Below, piece by piece: positions 1 to 11,490 of a stretch of DNA of 64,000 bases. Under the pieces are notes generated by a model that ran no database searches, was not told where the DNA came from, and saw nothing but the letters and a program-made list of their open reading frames with translations. Position 1 is the stretch's first letter. Every line of letters begins with the position of its first letter. Origin of the DNA: Corbicula japonica (lineage: Eukaryota > Mollusca > Bivalvia > Venerida > Cyrenidae); the NCBI GenBank assembly GCA_038501625.1, contig JAZAYU010000038.1:496001-560000 (forward strand), read 5' to 3'. The translations under genes were made by a program, and so were the position numbers.

Positions 1-39
1 AGCATGGTTAATAAAATAATCAGTTTCAAAAAAGACACC

Positions 40-235
40 ACTAACAATAAACAAAAATGAGAACCCGAGAGGTTACCGCCTTGGAACGGTCAGTGGCAAA
101 TCAAATTGCCACTGGGGGGTTTAAACCAGGTTCTAGGGTGCACCAACCTCACACTTGCCCCAAAAGGTTCTCATTTCACAAAATAAGTACAAGTTGTCTT
201 GGTGAAAAGACTCCAAAGACTTACAAGGCGGCGTC
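40..235 (-). mobile_element. Penelope-like (Naiad-type) 3' fragment
   Basis: Matches the 3' region of the retroelement at 57217-59412 in the same orientation: the GAACC...ACCGCCTTGGAACGG block, CCACTGGGGG-TTTAAAC, GGGTGCACCAACCTCACAC and the ACAAGTTGTCTTGGTGA end. It carries no coding capacity. It is one of roughly ten such fragments in the window, consistent with 5'-truncated insertions. Confidence 0.65.
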
Positions 236-240
236 CGAAC

Positions 241-487
241 GCACGTCATGTAACTATATTCAACGCACTTGGCTAGGCGGATGTATATAAGCCTTTGATA
301 TGATTGTCTTAGTAAAAATATTCGCTTAACATTTTGATCCGTTTCAGATATAGCAGAGACGTCTTTGTTTCGTAAAACGTGCATGCTGAGGATGAAAATA
401 ATAATTGTAATATAACATTATAATAAAACAATAACGAACAAATCCACAATAGTCTTCTCTATAATAACGAGTATGTTTTTGTTTTAG
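241..487 (+). promoter_or_regulatory. Conserved 5' flank of lectin gene A with TATA-like box
   Basis: The block TTCAACGCACTTGGCTA, followed by a TATATAA box at 284-290, aligns with 36070-36230 upstream of gene B. About 80 bp further on, both copies share a pyrimidine-CAG followed by AGAG-A-[CT]-G and a GT at 373 (A, GTAAAA) or its equivalent (B, GTTAAA). Splicing there in B after ATGACTCTTTTTG would give phase 1, which matches the next exon. I read this as promoter plus a short 5' exon, but no signal peptide can be assembled, so transcript structure here is inference. Confidence 0.4.
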
Positions 488-3400
488 AATCAAATGAAGT
501 TAAAGGGGTTCAAGCCTGGCAATCGTCCACGTTTTCAGACTGTGTCGCAGAACATGCTATTGACGGGAAATTTGACGAACTGGTGTGTTCAACCTCAATT
601 CATTGCGGCTGTCGATGTGCGCATACAAACAGTCAAACTTCTGCATGGGTCGTGGAATTGAAGTCTCCTGGATATGTGAAAACTGTTTTGCCTTACTTCC
701 GAGTAGAAAGCGCTCATAGTGGTAAGAATTATTTCAAAATGCGGCCGTAAAAGGTCTCCCCGAACATTAAGTCAGTACTGTTATATGAATAAGTTTAAAA
801 AATCCGTTACCTATGTCATGCAATGATTATTTCATATATGGTAGCTATCCAATCGGGTAGAGTAAATATCATAATAGTATGTGTAATTAAAAACTTATTC
901 ACTAGATATGCCTAAATATTTTTCCACTCTCGCATTTGGTCTTCAAACATTTTTTTATTCTTCAGTTATTTCCTAGTACATAACTGGACAGCAGTAAATA
1001 TAAAATCACTGTCTCTTTATCAATGGTATTATACATGTATATTACTCAGAATTTGATAAAGGCGACTTTTGCTTTCTTTAATATTTATTGTTTAGGTAAA
1101 CACTTAAAGATTCATTATTTTTTTCTTGAATTGTTTATTTGATAAAACCTATGAATTTGTCGTCTGGGTTTAAATATTAAATTTGGTCACGAGACTCAGT
1201 ATCTTATTTATCCTTAGCTAGAGGGAATACTTAAGATAGGCCTTATCAAATCCTAAGTGGCATAATATAAATTCATTTAAAATGATAGAGCCCGCACCGT
1301 CACGGCGACAGCGCCTAGCCCTGCAATTCCTGCGACGCAACCAATTGAGCTAATCGGGAAAACCCCAAAAAAGTTTGATCGGATAGCCCTGATTTACGTA
1401 ACAATCACTACATTACATCGGCAACGGGTTATTTTACTGATAAAACTGACTAAATATACGGGGGGACTTTTTACGGCCGCCACACTGCACAAATAGCGCT
1501 AAGGTGAATTTTCAAATGATAATGCCTCTAGCTGGGAGCGAACCCGCACCGTCACGGCGACAGCTCCGTAGAAATGGGATTAATTATATACCCATTACTG
1601 ATTTTAGCACAGTGCAGCGATAATCCGCAAAAATCAAACAAATCTTCGGATAAATAATTTCTTAATTTCTTTTTGGACATTGTCCAATTTTCCGATTGTG
1701 TATTTTTTAAGCTAACGGTAGTTTCTACGTTTCAAAATGGCCGATTTCAAACTGCGATATTTTCACAAATTTAGATTTGTTGACTTCAATGACACTCTTT
1801 CTTTAAAAATAATTATTGATTTCACGGCCTTTACAAATAAAAATTATGTGAAATCGTCAACAAATGTGAAAGAAAGTTAAAGTAATAGATAGTCATGGCA
1901 AAATTAAATAAAACAAGCTAAAGACTACTTTTTAGGAGCGAAGAAGTACAGATACCGTTCAACTATCCCAATTAAAGTATCCATTTGCAACAATCCTTCC
2001 TACTTTCTGTTTAAAGCCTGACCCGTTGCTTTGATATAAACAAAGCTCGTTGCTGTGGTATAAAAATGAAAACTTTCAAACCCTAGTCGTTACATATCGA
2101 ATACCACGGTTAACACTCCCAGCATATTCGGGTCTTGTCCAAATTTTGCTGTTATAGTCGTTCAAAGATTTAAAAGTTAAATAATTATTTATCTGACAGA
2201 ATTGATGATGGAGCTTGAAAATGTAATCATGTGTGCGATGACGCACAGATTTAATTGATTATTGTGACGTTATTGCTTTCAACATTTTGTCACTTTTTTC
2301 GTTTCTGATAAGAAAAAGATATCACGAAGAAATGAAGCTGAATAAAACAGAACGAAAAGTCAGCTAACGTTCTTGATTTGTTTAAGCCGGTTTCGTAACA
2401 ACTAAAATGTATAAAGAGATATGTGGGTTTGATTAAAATATAATTATTGTAATTTTAGATGGTTTATGATTGTGCTTACCTCTTTGCTAAATCGGCAGTG
2501 TTAGGGGGATTAGAGTTTCTGAAAGATTATAGGTCAGTCTTGTTTAAGATCATAAATTGGTTAAAAATGTTTATATCGGTTTGTTCAGGCTCAAGAAAAT
2601 TGTGAAAAAGTTGTTTCAATAATAAATCGCGTTTAAACGTTTTTGTTAGTGAACGTTTTAGGTGTGACAAGCAAGATACAACATCTGCTACATGTAAAAA
2701 CATTTAAATTACAATGTAGCTTGTTATGCGCGATATGTCTTGATTGATATTATAAAATGATAGGTTATTATACATTTTACTGTACAATATGGGAATATAT
2801 TTGGACGAGTACACAGCTTGAAAAGTCTTTTCAAGCTGTGTACGAGTCCAAATATATTCTCGTATTGTACAGTTAAATGTATTAATAACCTTTTTATTAT
2901 ATATCTTTGTTCAATACGGGAATATATTTGGACTCGTACACAGCTTGAAAAGTCATATTGGACGAGCCGCTAGGCGAGCGGCTCGTCCAAAATGACTTTT
3001 CAAGCTGTGTACGAGTCCAAATATATTCCCGTATAAGTACACAGCTTGAAAAGTCATATTGGACGAGCCGATAGGCGAGTACAATATGACTTTTCAAGCT
3101 GTGTACGAGTGCAAATATATTCCCGTATTGTACAGTTAAATGTATAATAAGTTAATAACCGTTTTATTATATACTGAGTGCCAATGAAAACGCAATACTT
3201 TACTTTTTGGATTATTTTCGATGTGTGGAAAAGTTTAAGAAATTCGCAAAAAATAGATGTGTTTTAAAATGAATCATAGATGAAAAGGGATCTTTGAAAG
3301 CCACCAAACACAACAGATACGAAAATATTGCATGCTAGGTTTGATTGAACATGTTCATGGGAATTAATGGAAATGCATATTACTGCTCACGCCGCCTAGC

Positions 3401-4518
3401 CACGGGTTGAGCGCAACTCAATATTTACACCAATAAACAGTACAATTTTGATCCATCCTAAACGATGGAATGCATATGGCGGTGAACATGGAACATTTAA
3501 TGCGGTATTTTCAGATTAATACCATTCATTGTTCAGCGGCGTATGGTCCCCAGATCAAAGAATGGGTTTGCCCTTAACGAGAAAACATTGGGCCCTAAAC
3601 AAAATAGAATTTTGACAAGGGATGTCGTTGGGCCAAGCGAGAAATTCTTGACGTCGAATAATGCATTCGACGAGCGATTTCACGTCGAGACATACTTCCT
3701 TGGATCATGCCTAAAACCTCATGTCGCTGGTTGTCTAAAAGTCTTGGCATTTTCACATTTGTATAGAGTAAAACTTAAAAACTGAAGATGGGATTTGTGT
3801 AGCCATTTGTAAAGGTTTACAAATGGACTTGTTTTTAGGTGATTTATGTATGTCTACATGCCAAAACGAAACTTTGGTGCGTTTGTACGGGGTTACCGTA
3901 GGAGAAAAAGTTTAAAAAATCAGTGGACAATAAATGTATCGATTGGTTACTTTTTGATTTTAAAACACATATACCTTTGCCAATTCATTTTACATTTACA
4001 CACATCAAAAATATTCCAGAAAATAAAGTGTTGCGTTTTCATTGGCACTCAGTATATATCTTTCGTTTAATTTGAAATATACATTATCATCATCCCCAAC
4101 AATGCCAGACTAGCATCGTTAAGTGCAAATGTACCCAACAGTCCAACATGAAATTAATATATATTTTTTGGATCCAATACGGGAATATATTGGACGGTCA
4201 CGTGGTACAAATGCAGATTGCCGATTGGTTACATTTATTAGATATATAATAATGCTATATATTTGATGTGTTCCTGTTATTCTTGCAGTGTGGAGAAACA
4301 ACAACTTCGACATATTTGTGCACGATTCGTTCGAAGACGCAAAGAATGGTTTGAATGGAACGCTTTGTTTGCACTATAATGACTGCCCGATAACAACAGC
4401 AATCCGACTGCCATGTCCAAAAGTCATATATGGTCAAGCAGTGAGACTATTCAAAGAGGCGCAAGTGATTGATATTGACGCAATTCAGATATGTGAAGTT
4501 ACAGTATTTTTTGTTTGA
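488..4518 (+). CDS. F-type-lectin-like (fucolectin/discoidin-fold) gene A, last two coding exons
   Basis: Two exons, 488-721 and 4289-4518 (stop TGA), are joined across a 3.57-kb intron with a GTAAGA donor at 722 and a TTCTTGCAG acceptor ending at 4288. Both junctions keep one frame (exon phases 1/1). The joined part is about 154 residues and covers one F-type lectin domain. The first half has VQAWQSST, AIDGKFDE, a cysteine cluster CGCRCAHTN, a W-V-ELKSPGY strand and FRVES. The second half has WRNNNFDIFV, CP-x4-YG-x-AVR and the closing ICEVTVFFV. In this family H, R-x-D and R line the fucose pocket; here the R-x-D position reads R-V-E. Nine cysteines are visible. The first exon with a signal peptide is not seen; a conserved promoter-like block lies at 241-400. 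An ATTAAA polyadenylation signal sits at 4638. A paralogue lies at 36335-38733. The domain call is strong; sugar binding is inferred from the family. Confidence 0.8.
741..1480. mobile_element. TIR element (non-autonomous DNA transposon) in lectin A intron
   Basis: The ends form an imperfect inverted repeat of about 36 bp: GCGGCCGTAAAAGGTCTCC at 741 and its complement, ending CTTTTTACGGCCGC, at 1480. Both continue inward to an AGTCAGT match. The element begins 19 bp after the lectin exon and has no counterpart in the intron of gene B. There is no coding sequence and no clear target duplication. Superfamily unknown. Confidence 0.65.
1282..1362 (-). repeat. tRNA-like SINE head
   Basis: Read on the minus strand, this shows a box-A-like TTAGCTCAATTGG and, about 45 bp later, a box-B-like GTGCGGGCTC. 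The string CCGCACCGTCACGGCGACAG recurs at 1548-1567, beside GGGTTCGCTCCC on the minus strand, a better B box. This looks like two fragments of a tRNA-derived SINE, not a functional tRNA, since no acceptor stem pairs. Confidence 0.4.
1521..1570 (-). repeat. Second tRNA-like SINE fragment
   Basis: Repeats CCGCACCGTCACGGCGACAG from 1282-1362 in the same orientation, with a stronger box-B match (GGGTTCGCTCCC on the minus strand). It lies just outside the 741-1480 element. Confidence 0.35.
1571..2762. other. Lectin A intron, no gene seen
   Basis: AT-rich intron sequence with no exon or RNA signature. The part from about 2395 to 2690 aligns with 37475-37620 and 38163-38185 in the intron of gene B (shared TTCGTAACAACTAAAAT, TGCTTACCTCTTTGCT and AGCAAGATACAACATCTGCT). 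It therefore predates the lectin duplication and includes a short Penelope-like C-terminal remnant. Confidence 0.5.
2763..3160. repeat. Cluster of three long palindromes
   Basis: Palindrome 1 (2763-2890) is almost perfect, centred near 2826, with arms GGGAATATATTTGGAC...AGCTTGAAAAGT. Palindrome 2 (2912-3034) has the same arms around an inner hairpin GAGCCGCT-AGGCG-AGCGGCTC. Palindrome 3 (3037-3107) has arms GTACACAGCTTGAAAAGTCA. They read as nested or serial insertions of one foldback/MITE family. A further end fragment (CAATACGGGAATATATTGGAC) occurs near 4175. Absent from the gene B intron. Confidence 0.8.
3174..4051. mobile_element. TIR element with CTGAGTGCCAATG ends
   Basis: The ends CTGAGTGCCAATGAAAACGC (3174) and GCGTTTTCATTGGCACTCAG (4051) are perfect inverted repeats for over 20 bp, inside a TATATA-rich target. 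The interior block from about 3360 to 3600 (TTGAGCGCAACTCAATATT, GGAATGCATATGGCGGTGAA, GGTCCCCAGAT) recurs, mostly inverted, at 31050-31400, 32400-32660 and 49020-49200. There is no convincing coding sequence. Non-autonomous DNA transposon, absent from the paralogous intron. Confidence 0.75.
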
Positions 4519-4954
4519 ATTTGAATAAGAATGTTCTATTTAAATCAGAATTGTGAGTTTGAATTTGCAATAATCCTGTTTTAAATTAGAACAAAGCATC
4601 ATGAAAAAAAATGCTAGAGATCTGTTCGAACAGGATTATTAAATACATAAAAAGATATTTAGCAAATGATAGTTTTAAGCAAATATTCAGGCTACGGCTC
4701 ACTTTGCATTTAAAAAAGAATTGGTTCAAAAGACACAAAGAAAATATTAAATGCGCGTTTTGCAGAAAATATTCTACCTTTTCAAGAATACATACAATTA
4801 AAACTATTGCTTTAAGATTACGTTTCCAAGAATTCGTGTCTGTATCATATTCTGTGTTCAACCGTATTAACATTCAGAGCTCACAACATTTTAAGTAGAC
4901 TGGTTTATTTATATTTGACTCAGTGGCTATATTTAATTATTCTTCATGTTTCAA
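4519..4954. other. 3' flank of lectin gene A
   Basis: The 3' UTR is probably in the first about 130 bp (ATTAAA at 4638). The remainder aligns loosely with 38734-38980 downstream of gene B (for example GCAAATGATAGTTT and CAGGATT). No further gene. Confidence 0.5.
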
Positions 4955-5217
4955 TTAGGACACGCCACGTGAAAAGGTAACTTCGGTCATAATTGTTGAC
5001 ATTTTAGTTGTTGCTATAGTTCGAGATTACAAACACTATTTTTGTCATAAATAACTTGAATTTCTTTTTGTAGATTTTGATACATTTTAAAGCAAATTAT
5101 GTTACCGTAAATTGCAAAATAGGTAATAAGTGATGTAGTCTGCTGAACATTATGACGTCATTTTAAGAATCGACGTTAACTGTCTGAAGGTACGATTTCC
5201 ATTGACGTGCCTCAATT
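4955..5217. mobile_element. hAT-like MITE, copy 1
   Basis: The ends GACACGCCACGTGAAAAGGT and the complement of GTACGATTTCCATTGACGTGCC form imperfect TIRs. The same element lies downstream of lectin B (38993-39725) and at 43458-43708, where an 8-bp target duplication is visible. The interior holds a single copy of the GAATTTCTT...GATTTTGATA motif (5056-5093) that is amplified in copy 2. Sharing by both lectin loci indicates insertion before the duplication. Confidence 0.65.
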
Positions 5218-5544
5218 CATATGCGGCTTTCTTATTTATTTGTTTTCAGCATTTCTTCCGCTTTCTGTATCGATTATTTTAAAATCACGGGTACCTTATT
5301 TGTTGACCAGTACGGTGCATGGCGTAAGATATTTAAGATGAATTATGCAATATCCACAATTTTGTTCGCATATGTTTTCAATCTAGGAAATTATACCCAT
5401 CAAAATATGTTAAAAGCTTTACCGATGAAAGAGTAAGGTAATTTTTGATTAGATTTTACGATTGAAATGACACTGCTGTGACTTTCAAAAATAAATCAAT
5501 GAAGAAATTCACTTGAAGTTAATATTTTCCCAGTTGATCCTTAT

Positions 5545-6425
5545 AATGAGGTTAATGAGATTATGAAATTGTAAACTATAGGAAAATCGTGCAAAAGAAC
5601 ATAGAAGCTTCATACGTTTCTTTCCTTCATGTCCTCGTTATCGTTTTGATTTGATTTCAAGCTCTCTGGTCTCGGTAAGATCAGCTTAGAACGCATCTTT
5701 AATTTCGTGTTTGTTTTACATTTCTTTAAGTTTCGTATGTTATAAATGTATGTGTTCAATTGTCGGAAGGTGGGCTGCAGCTTATTAACTATCACAACAG
5801 GTACAATTCACTTGTCTGTTCACATGAATACATGTTGTGGCAAATTTATGCATGAATAATTTGTATTAATTAAATTTAAAAAGGTGATCCGAAATATTGG
5901 AATCAGTTGAAACAACTATGAACAGAACTTATCTATTTTATTTCAAATCGGTCCACTTGCTGCTGAGATACGGTCAGTTAAATGTTCATCCCAATGTATA
6001 ATGGCGACTATTTTGAAGTCACCAGTTACAGCAGCAATTGATTTGCACAAATCGATATTTCATTAATAATTTTTGTGATTAGTTTTATTAATTTTTAAAG
6101 ACTTAGGGGACCGTTTTTAATCACAATTAAAATGCATCCCGATATATTTTAGCGGCAAACATTATTTGCATTTGCGCACAAGAACTGATGATGTCAATGG
6201 TCACCATTCAAAATGATTGCTCCTAAAAGCATTATAAAAACAACTGTTCCAAAGCGGTAACCCCAAAGGGTTCTCTTTTTCGTTAATTGTTGTTGGTGTC
6301 TTATTTGAATTTGACATACTTATTAACACATGCTCTCTTTTCTTCTCTTCTTTTTCGATTTGAGGGGTCTGGGCTGTGTTTTGTGAGTTTAACAATTCCT
6401 GATATGCATATTTCACTTCTTTAGA
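5545..6425 (+). mobile_element. Penelope-like 3' fragments beside lectin A
   Basis: 5545-5800 carries the GAAAATCGTGCAAAAGAACATAGAAGC...CTCTGGTCTCGGTAAGATCAG block. 6235-6425 carries GTTCCAAAGCGGTAACCCCA, the TCTCTTTTCTTCTC run and TTCCTGATATGCATATTTCAC. Both belong to the 3' region of the element at 57217-59412. 40060-40545 beside lectin B is homologous. No coding capacity. Confidence 0.6.
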
Positions 6426-6639
6426 TATTTTGTTTTATGGTCCGACATTTAATATCCTTTCAATAATGAGACGAAAATTTGTAGATCATTGCATTTATAT
6501 ATCATTTAAAATATCCAGACCTCCCCTTTAATTGCCATTATTTAATTTCCTACCTGGTCAATGTTTTTACTGTTATTACTTGTTTGAAACAATTTCATGT
6601 CAGACTTACAGTACTGTGAACGTTTAAAGCTACAAAATT

Positions 6640-6775
6640 TGCGTGTATCGTGCGTCCGTCTAACGTCTATCGTGCGTACGTTTATCGTGTATCGTGCGTC
6701 CGTCTATCGTCTATCGTGCATCGTGCGTTTAATCGTCTAACGTGCATCGTGTAACGTTCATCCGTTTCTCCCATT
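6640..6775. repeat. CGTGCGTCCGTCTATCGT simple repeat, left
   Basis: Degenerate repeats built on ATCGTGCGTCCGTCTA and TATCGTGTATCGTG sit just inside the left outer TIR. A matching array lies at 22535-22632, in the same (direct) orientation. Confidence 0.7.
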
Positions 6776-7850
6776 TGCAAATATAATCGAATATTTTGAT
6801 AGCATTTTCATTTTTTAGAAATCTCTTACACGAAATATATCTATTGATATTATCGGTATGTATATACACAGCGTGTAACAGTTTACGTTACTAAGGTTTG
6901 TATTTTAGACCACTCCCGTCATCAAAAACAACAAATGAAAAACGGAAGTGAAAATGTTAAAATAAAATCTTGGATATTTTAGTGGAAAATACATTCTGAA
7001 AATTGTTTATTTAGCATCGTTGTCTTCCTCTTTCAACAACAACGCTGTTGTCTTATATCTTAAGCTGAAATAGAACTGGACTACACTAGCGGATGAACTA
7101 AAACGATTTGACAGATAGAAAATGCAGTGAAGCCACTGATAATCTTCTGGATCAACAAACAAACTGAAGTGTCAAGAGCTGTGTCACAGTGTGTGCCATT
7201 CGGAACCATAATAACCCACCACACCGATTGAAAATGTGTCTTGACAATTTAAAAAAAGGATGTTAAATAAATGAAGCAATTTGATTTTTCAAAGAATGAG
7301 AAAAAACATAATAAGATACAAAACTCTTAATAAAAACATTTGAAAACTATCAAATCGTTATATAATACATGCCAGTAACTGTTTTCTCCTCTCCTAATGC
7401 TTTTATATTATTTTACAGGTTTTATGGAATAAAAACAGGCTGATTACATTTACTGGGACCAGAATCTAACAAAAATGACGAAAATCTTAACTGGGATATT
7501 TAAAACAACTAACTGGGAAAAAAGTTTCCAAACGACTCTTGTCGCGACAAAATTATTTATAATAAAAATAATATTAAAATTGATTTTGAAAACTATTTTT
7601 CAATATCTGAAGTCACTTAACTTTATTGTTATTTTTGTAGCATTTTGACCCCATATAGTGTTTTAAGAACATTCTTTTATTTAAACATGTATAATTATAC
7701 AAAATGAACCACACACAAGTGAAAATGGTAGGTATTATATATAAAATATTCATACATAATTATGTACTTTGATTACTGTAAATTACTTTTCAAGGGTTAC
7801 AAATAAAACTGGTCAGAACTACATATTATTTGAATTAAAAGATATTCATA
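6776..7850. other. No gene seen
   Basis: AT-rich sequence inside the outer TIR pair. I see no exon, RNA gene or mobile-element end here. Confidence 0.5.
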
Positions 7851-7859
7851 GTAGAAGAA

Positions 7860-9550
7860 TTATACATAGATAATTAAGGGGTACTGTTTGTCTGGATGTA
7901 AGTACGGGCATTTCTGTATGATGGAATCAACTTTCCCGCCTTTTTTGTTTTGATACAGATTTTCACACATAAAATCATTATTCGAGGTAATATCTTGCTC
8001 AGATATACATTGAATTAAAGCATATTTCTTTTTTAAGACATCTAGATATATATTTATTAGGGGTTTTGATTGGATGTTTTTGAGTATGGTCAATTTTGTA
8101 TGTTATGAATTTATTTAGTCAAAATGAACTATTAAATGTTTCTATTTGTCGTTTCGTTTTTACCAACATTAACATCCATAAATACATAATAAATGGTCAT
8201 ATCATCCTAAATGATACATAAAAATAAAATATATTTATTGTGCAAGACATCTTTATAGATAATTTAGGGGTTCTTGGGGTCTGGAAATTGGTCAAGCCAT
8301 TTCTATATGATGTATCCTGGTCAAAATCAGGATTTTTTTCATTTATCGACTTGTTTCGATTAACATGTTCACACATAAAATAATTATTTTTTGTCATATC
8401 TTGCTCAAACATACATAAAAATAAAGGATATTCATTGTACAAGAAACATAGATAGAAAAATTAGGGATCCAGACAGTCTGGTAATGGGTCTGGCCATTTC
8501 TGTGTGATAGGGGTAGCTCAAAATCTGCACTTGGCAATTTCTCGGCTTCTTTCAACAAACTGTTTCAACTGTAAAATCATTATTTATAATCATATCTTGA
8601 TCAAACATACATATATTTGAAGGATGTTTATAGTAGAAGACAACTAGATACCAAACTTAGTCATTCTGAGGCTCTGGGTTTAAGACTGGTCATTTCTGTA
8701 TGATGTATCCTGGTCAAAATCAGCACTTTTCATTTTATCGGCTTGTTTCGATTAACATTTTCACACAAAAATCATTCTTTATTGTGCTATCTTGCTCAAA
8801 ATGGTATCTTTTTAAAGGGAATTTCAAGAACAAGACAACTAGATATCAAACTTAGTGATTCCTGGGCTTTGGGTTTAAGTCTAGCCATCTCTGTGTGATA
8901 GAGGTAGGTCAACTTCTGCACTTTGCGATTTCTCGGCATCTTTCTACAAACTGTTTCAACTATAAAATCATTATTTATTGTCATATCTTGCTCAAACATA
9001 CATATATTTGAAGGATATTTATAGTAAAAGACAATCAGATACCACTTAGTGATTCCTGTGCTCTGGGTGTAAGTCTGGCCATTTCTGTATGAAACCTGGT
9101 CAAAACCTGCACTTGGCGATTTCTTGGCTTCTTTGAACAAACTGTTTAAACTGTAAAATCATTATTTATTATCATATCTTGATCAAACATACATATATTT
9201 GAAGGATATTTATTGTAGAAACTTAGTCATTCTGGGGCTCTGGGTTTAAGACTGGCCATTTCTGTATGATGTATCCTGGTCAAAATCAGCACTTTTCGTT
9301 TTATCGGCTTGTTTCGATAAACATTTTCACACAAAAAAATATCATTTGTGCTATCTTGCTCAAAATGGTATCTTTTAAAAGGGAATTTATTGAATAAGAC
9401 AACTAGATATCAAACTTAGTGATTCCTGGGCTCTGGGTTTAAGTGTAGCCATTTCTGTGTGATAGGGGTAGCTCAAAATCTGCACTTTGCGATTTCTCGG
9501 CTTCTTTCTACAAACGGTTTCAACTATAAAATCATTATTTATTGTCATCA
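7860..9550. repeat. About 195-bp satellite with three-unit higher-order structure
   Basis: The anchor ATCTTGCTCAAACATACAT recurs near 7993, 8393, 8590, 8784, 8980, 9172 and 9349, a spacing of roughly 177-200 bp. A variant anchor (CTCAAAATGGTATC) appears only at 8784 and 9349. CATTCTG[AG]GGCTCTGGGTTTAAG recurs at about 8660 and 9230. Units therefore repeat as a trimer of about 565 bp. Other repeated words are TGTATGATGTATCCTGGTC and GCACTT...CGATTTCTCGGC. Open stretches on the minus strand are by-products. Confidence 0.8.
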
Positions 9551-9780
9551 GTTTAAAAAAATATGAGAATTATCCATTACAGTCATGAAAATGAATCATC
9601 CGTGCATCCAGTTACAGTTTGCTTGTGTAAATCCGAGTCTTTACTTAAATTAAAAACATTGTTATTGTTTCAATATTGACAGCAAAGTCAATTAATTGAA
9701 AAGAAAATTAATATATCAACGAAAAACAAGTTCGTGGTACTAATTATACTTTGATTTGCAATGCGAAAAGATCATTTTCG
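9551..9780. other. No gene seen
   Basis: Short AT-rich spacer between the satellite and the second TIR. Nothing recognised. Confidence 0.5.
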
Positions 9781-9829
9781 TTAAAGGGGTAGGTTCACGA
9801 AGGGTAAAAAATGGCCTAATTATATTTTT

Positions 9830-11490
9830 TTATAATTTTGTGTGTATTATTACTATAGACCATATCTCAACAGAAAATGTACAAATTGAAGTGCTGCTCT
9901 CAAAAAATTCACCAAAATCTCGCACAAAAGACACCCAACGTATATGTAAAAAAAAACATAGAAAAATGACGTTATTAACGTTTTGCATGTTTGACGTGGT
10001 TGACAATCCATTTTTATATGACTATTTTTAGTGAAATACAGTAAAATAGCAAATTCTTTATTATCCATGCTTTTATTGGTAAAATAAAAACTCAAAATTT
10101 AAAAAAAGAAGAAAAAATATTCAATCATCAGTCACAGATCAATCACCCATTTAAGTACACACATAATGGAATATCGTATAATTCATTACTTTTCTTTACT
10201 GCTGATATTTCACATTTAAGTCCAAGACCAAAATATTGCCTTCCTTATACTGAGACTCGTTAACTTAAATCAATTACATGTCTGAAATATGTACTTTCTC
10301 AACAAAAAATGTCCCTTTACTATAGTAAACGCCCGGCGCAATTGATTCTACAATTTTCGCAGACCGGTCATTGTCTGATTTTCGGGAAAATGTCCGATTG
10401 AAATTTTAAAATTGTTAAAAAATTCGGACATTAATAGTGGCCCTTAAATTGTAACAAAAATTACCTACATGTACAATGTTTGACAGCTTAATCAGCTATA
10501 CTCAAAAACTAAAAATCACGATACAGACTTGCTTACTTACGCATAAAACGGTTCAGATAAATAACAAACTTTCAAAAATCTACGTGTACAACATATATTT
10601 CAAGGCTGACTCAGAAATAAATGTTGATTACGTAAATACGCGTAATTTGTTAAGATTCAAGAATTACTACATCTGATAAAGAAAAGAACTATATTACAAA
10701 TCAATTAAAATTTTAATCTTGTGTTACAAAGCAGGATATATCGACGTATATTTACGTAAAGCGAATACTTGCCTCCCGAAATTCCTAGAGTAAATACATG
10801 TTTAAAAACTAAATAATCAACTTCAGAATCGCTATAAACACTGCTGTAGATTACTGTTTTGAACTATTACGTCATATTTGAAAAAATCATGGGATGCGTG
10901 TGTATTACAACAAAAACGCCGATCGCGGGAAACTTCAAAGGTCGCGTGCCGCTCTAAAAATCGATCAAAGAATTTGTCCGTCTACAGCTCGAAAATCATA
11001 AATCTGTTGGGAGGTTGGAGAGATATCGCCGACGAACACATATGCGATAAGGGAGGAATGGACTGGGGGTAGGGAGTGTGAAATGCGCTATATTGAGGAC
11101 CGGAAGTCGCTGTACGTGCGAACCGGAAGCCGGGAATAGTCAATATTTTGGCGCCACTGCCCGATTGGGATTTTGAAATTTTAGAAACTACTGGTAAACA
11201 CAATAACAATTACTTCAAACAATTCTCAACAATGTTTTATATGTCCCAAACCTATGTATTAAAATATAAAATGTGCATGACATTCGAAAATAAAACTATC
11301 AAACTATCCATGATTTTTTTTCGAATTGATAATCATTACTCTGATTTAGAACATGGTTAAATAAGGTTCACCATGATTATGCTTTTTGATATTTGCAATC
11401 TACCATAAACGGTAATAGCTTCGAACAGATATACGTCTTTTGTGTTGCTTGATTATAATGATCAGAGTCACAGTAGGCCTTGTCAAAGTC
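9830..11490. other. Arm of nested element, no gene recognised
   Basis: No protein domain is recognised. 10840-11200 is noticeably more GC-rich than its surroundings (GATCGCGGGAAAC, CGGAAGCCGGG) and could be a non-coding leader or a decayed gene. The open stretches there have no family signature. Confidence 0.4.

Noticed and set aside
300..330. Signal-peptide-like start MIVLVKIFA upstream of lectin A
   Set aside because: Ends in TAA after nine codons and is not conserved in copy B (stop after five codons). No workable splice to exon 488-721.
3543..3785. 80-codon plus-strand open frame
   Set aside because: Lies inside the 3174-4051 TIR element and is not kept open in the related copies at 31050 and 32396.
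8796..9140. 114-codon minus-strand open frame
   Set aside because: Lies across the 195-bp satellite; frames are not conserved between units.
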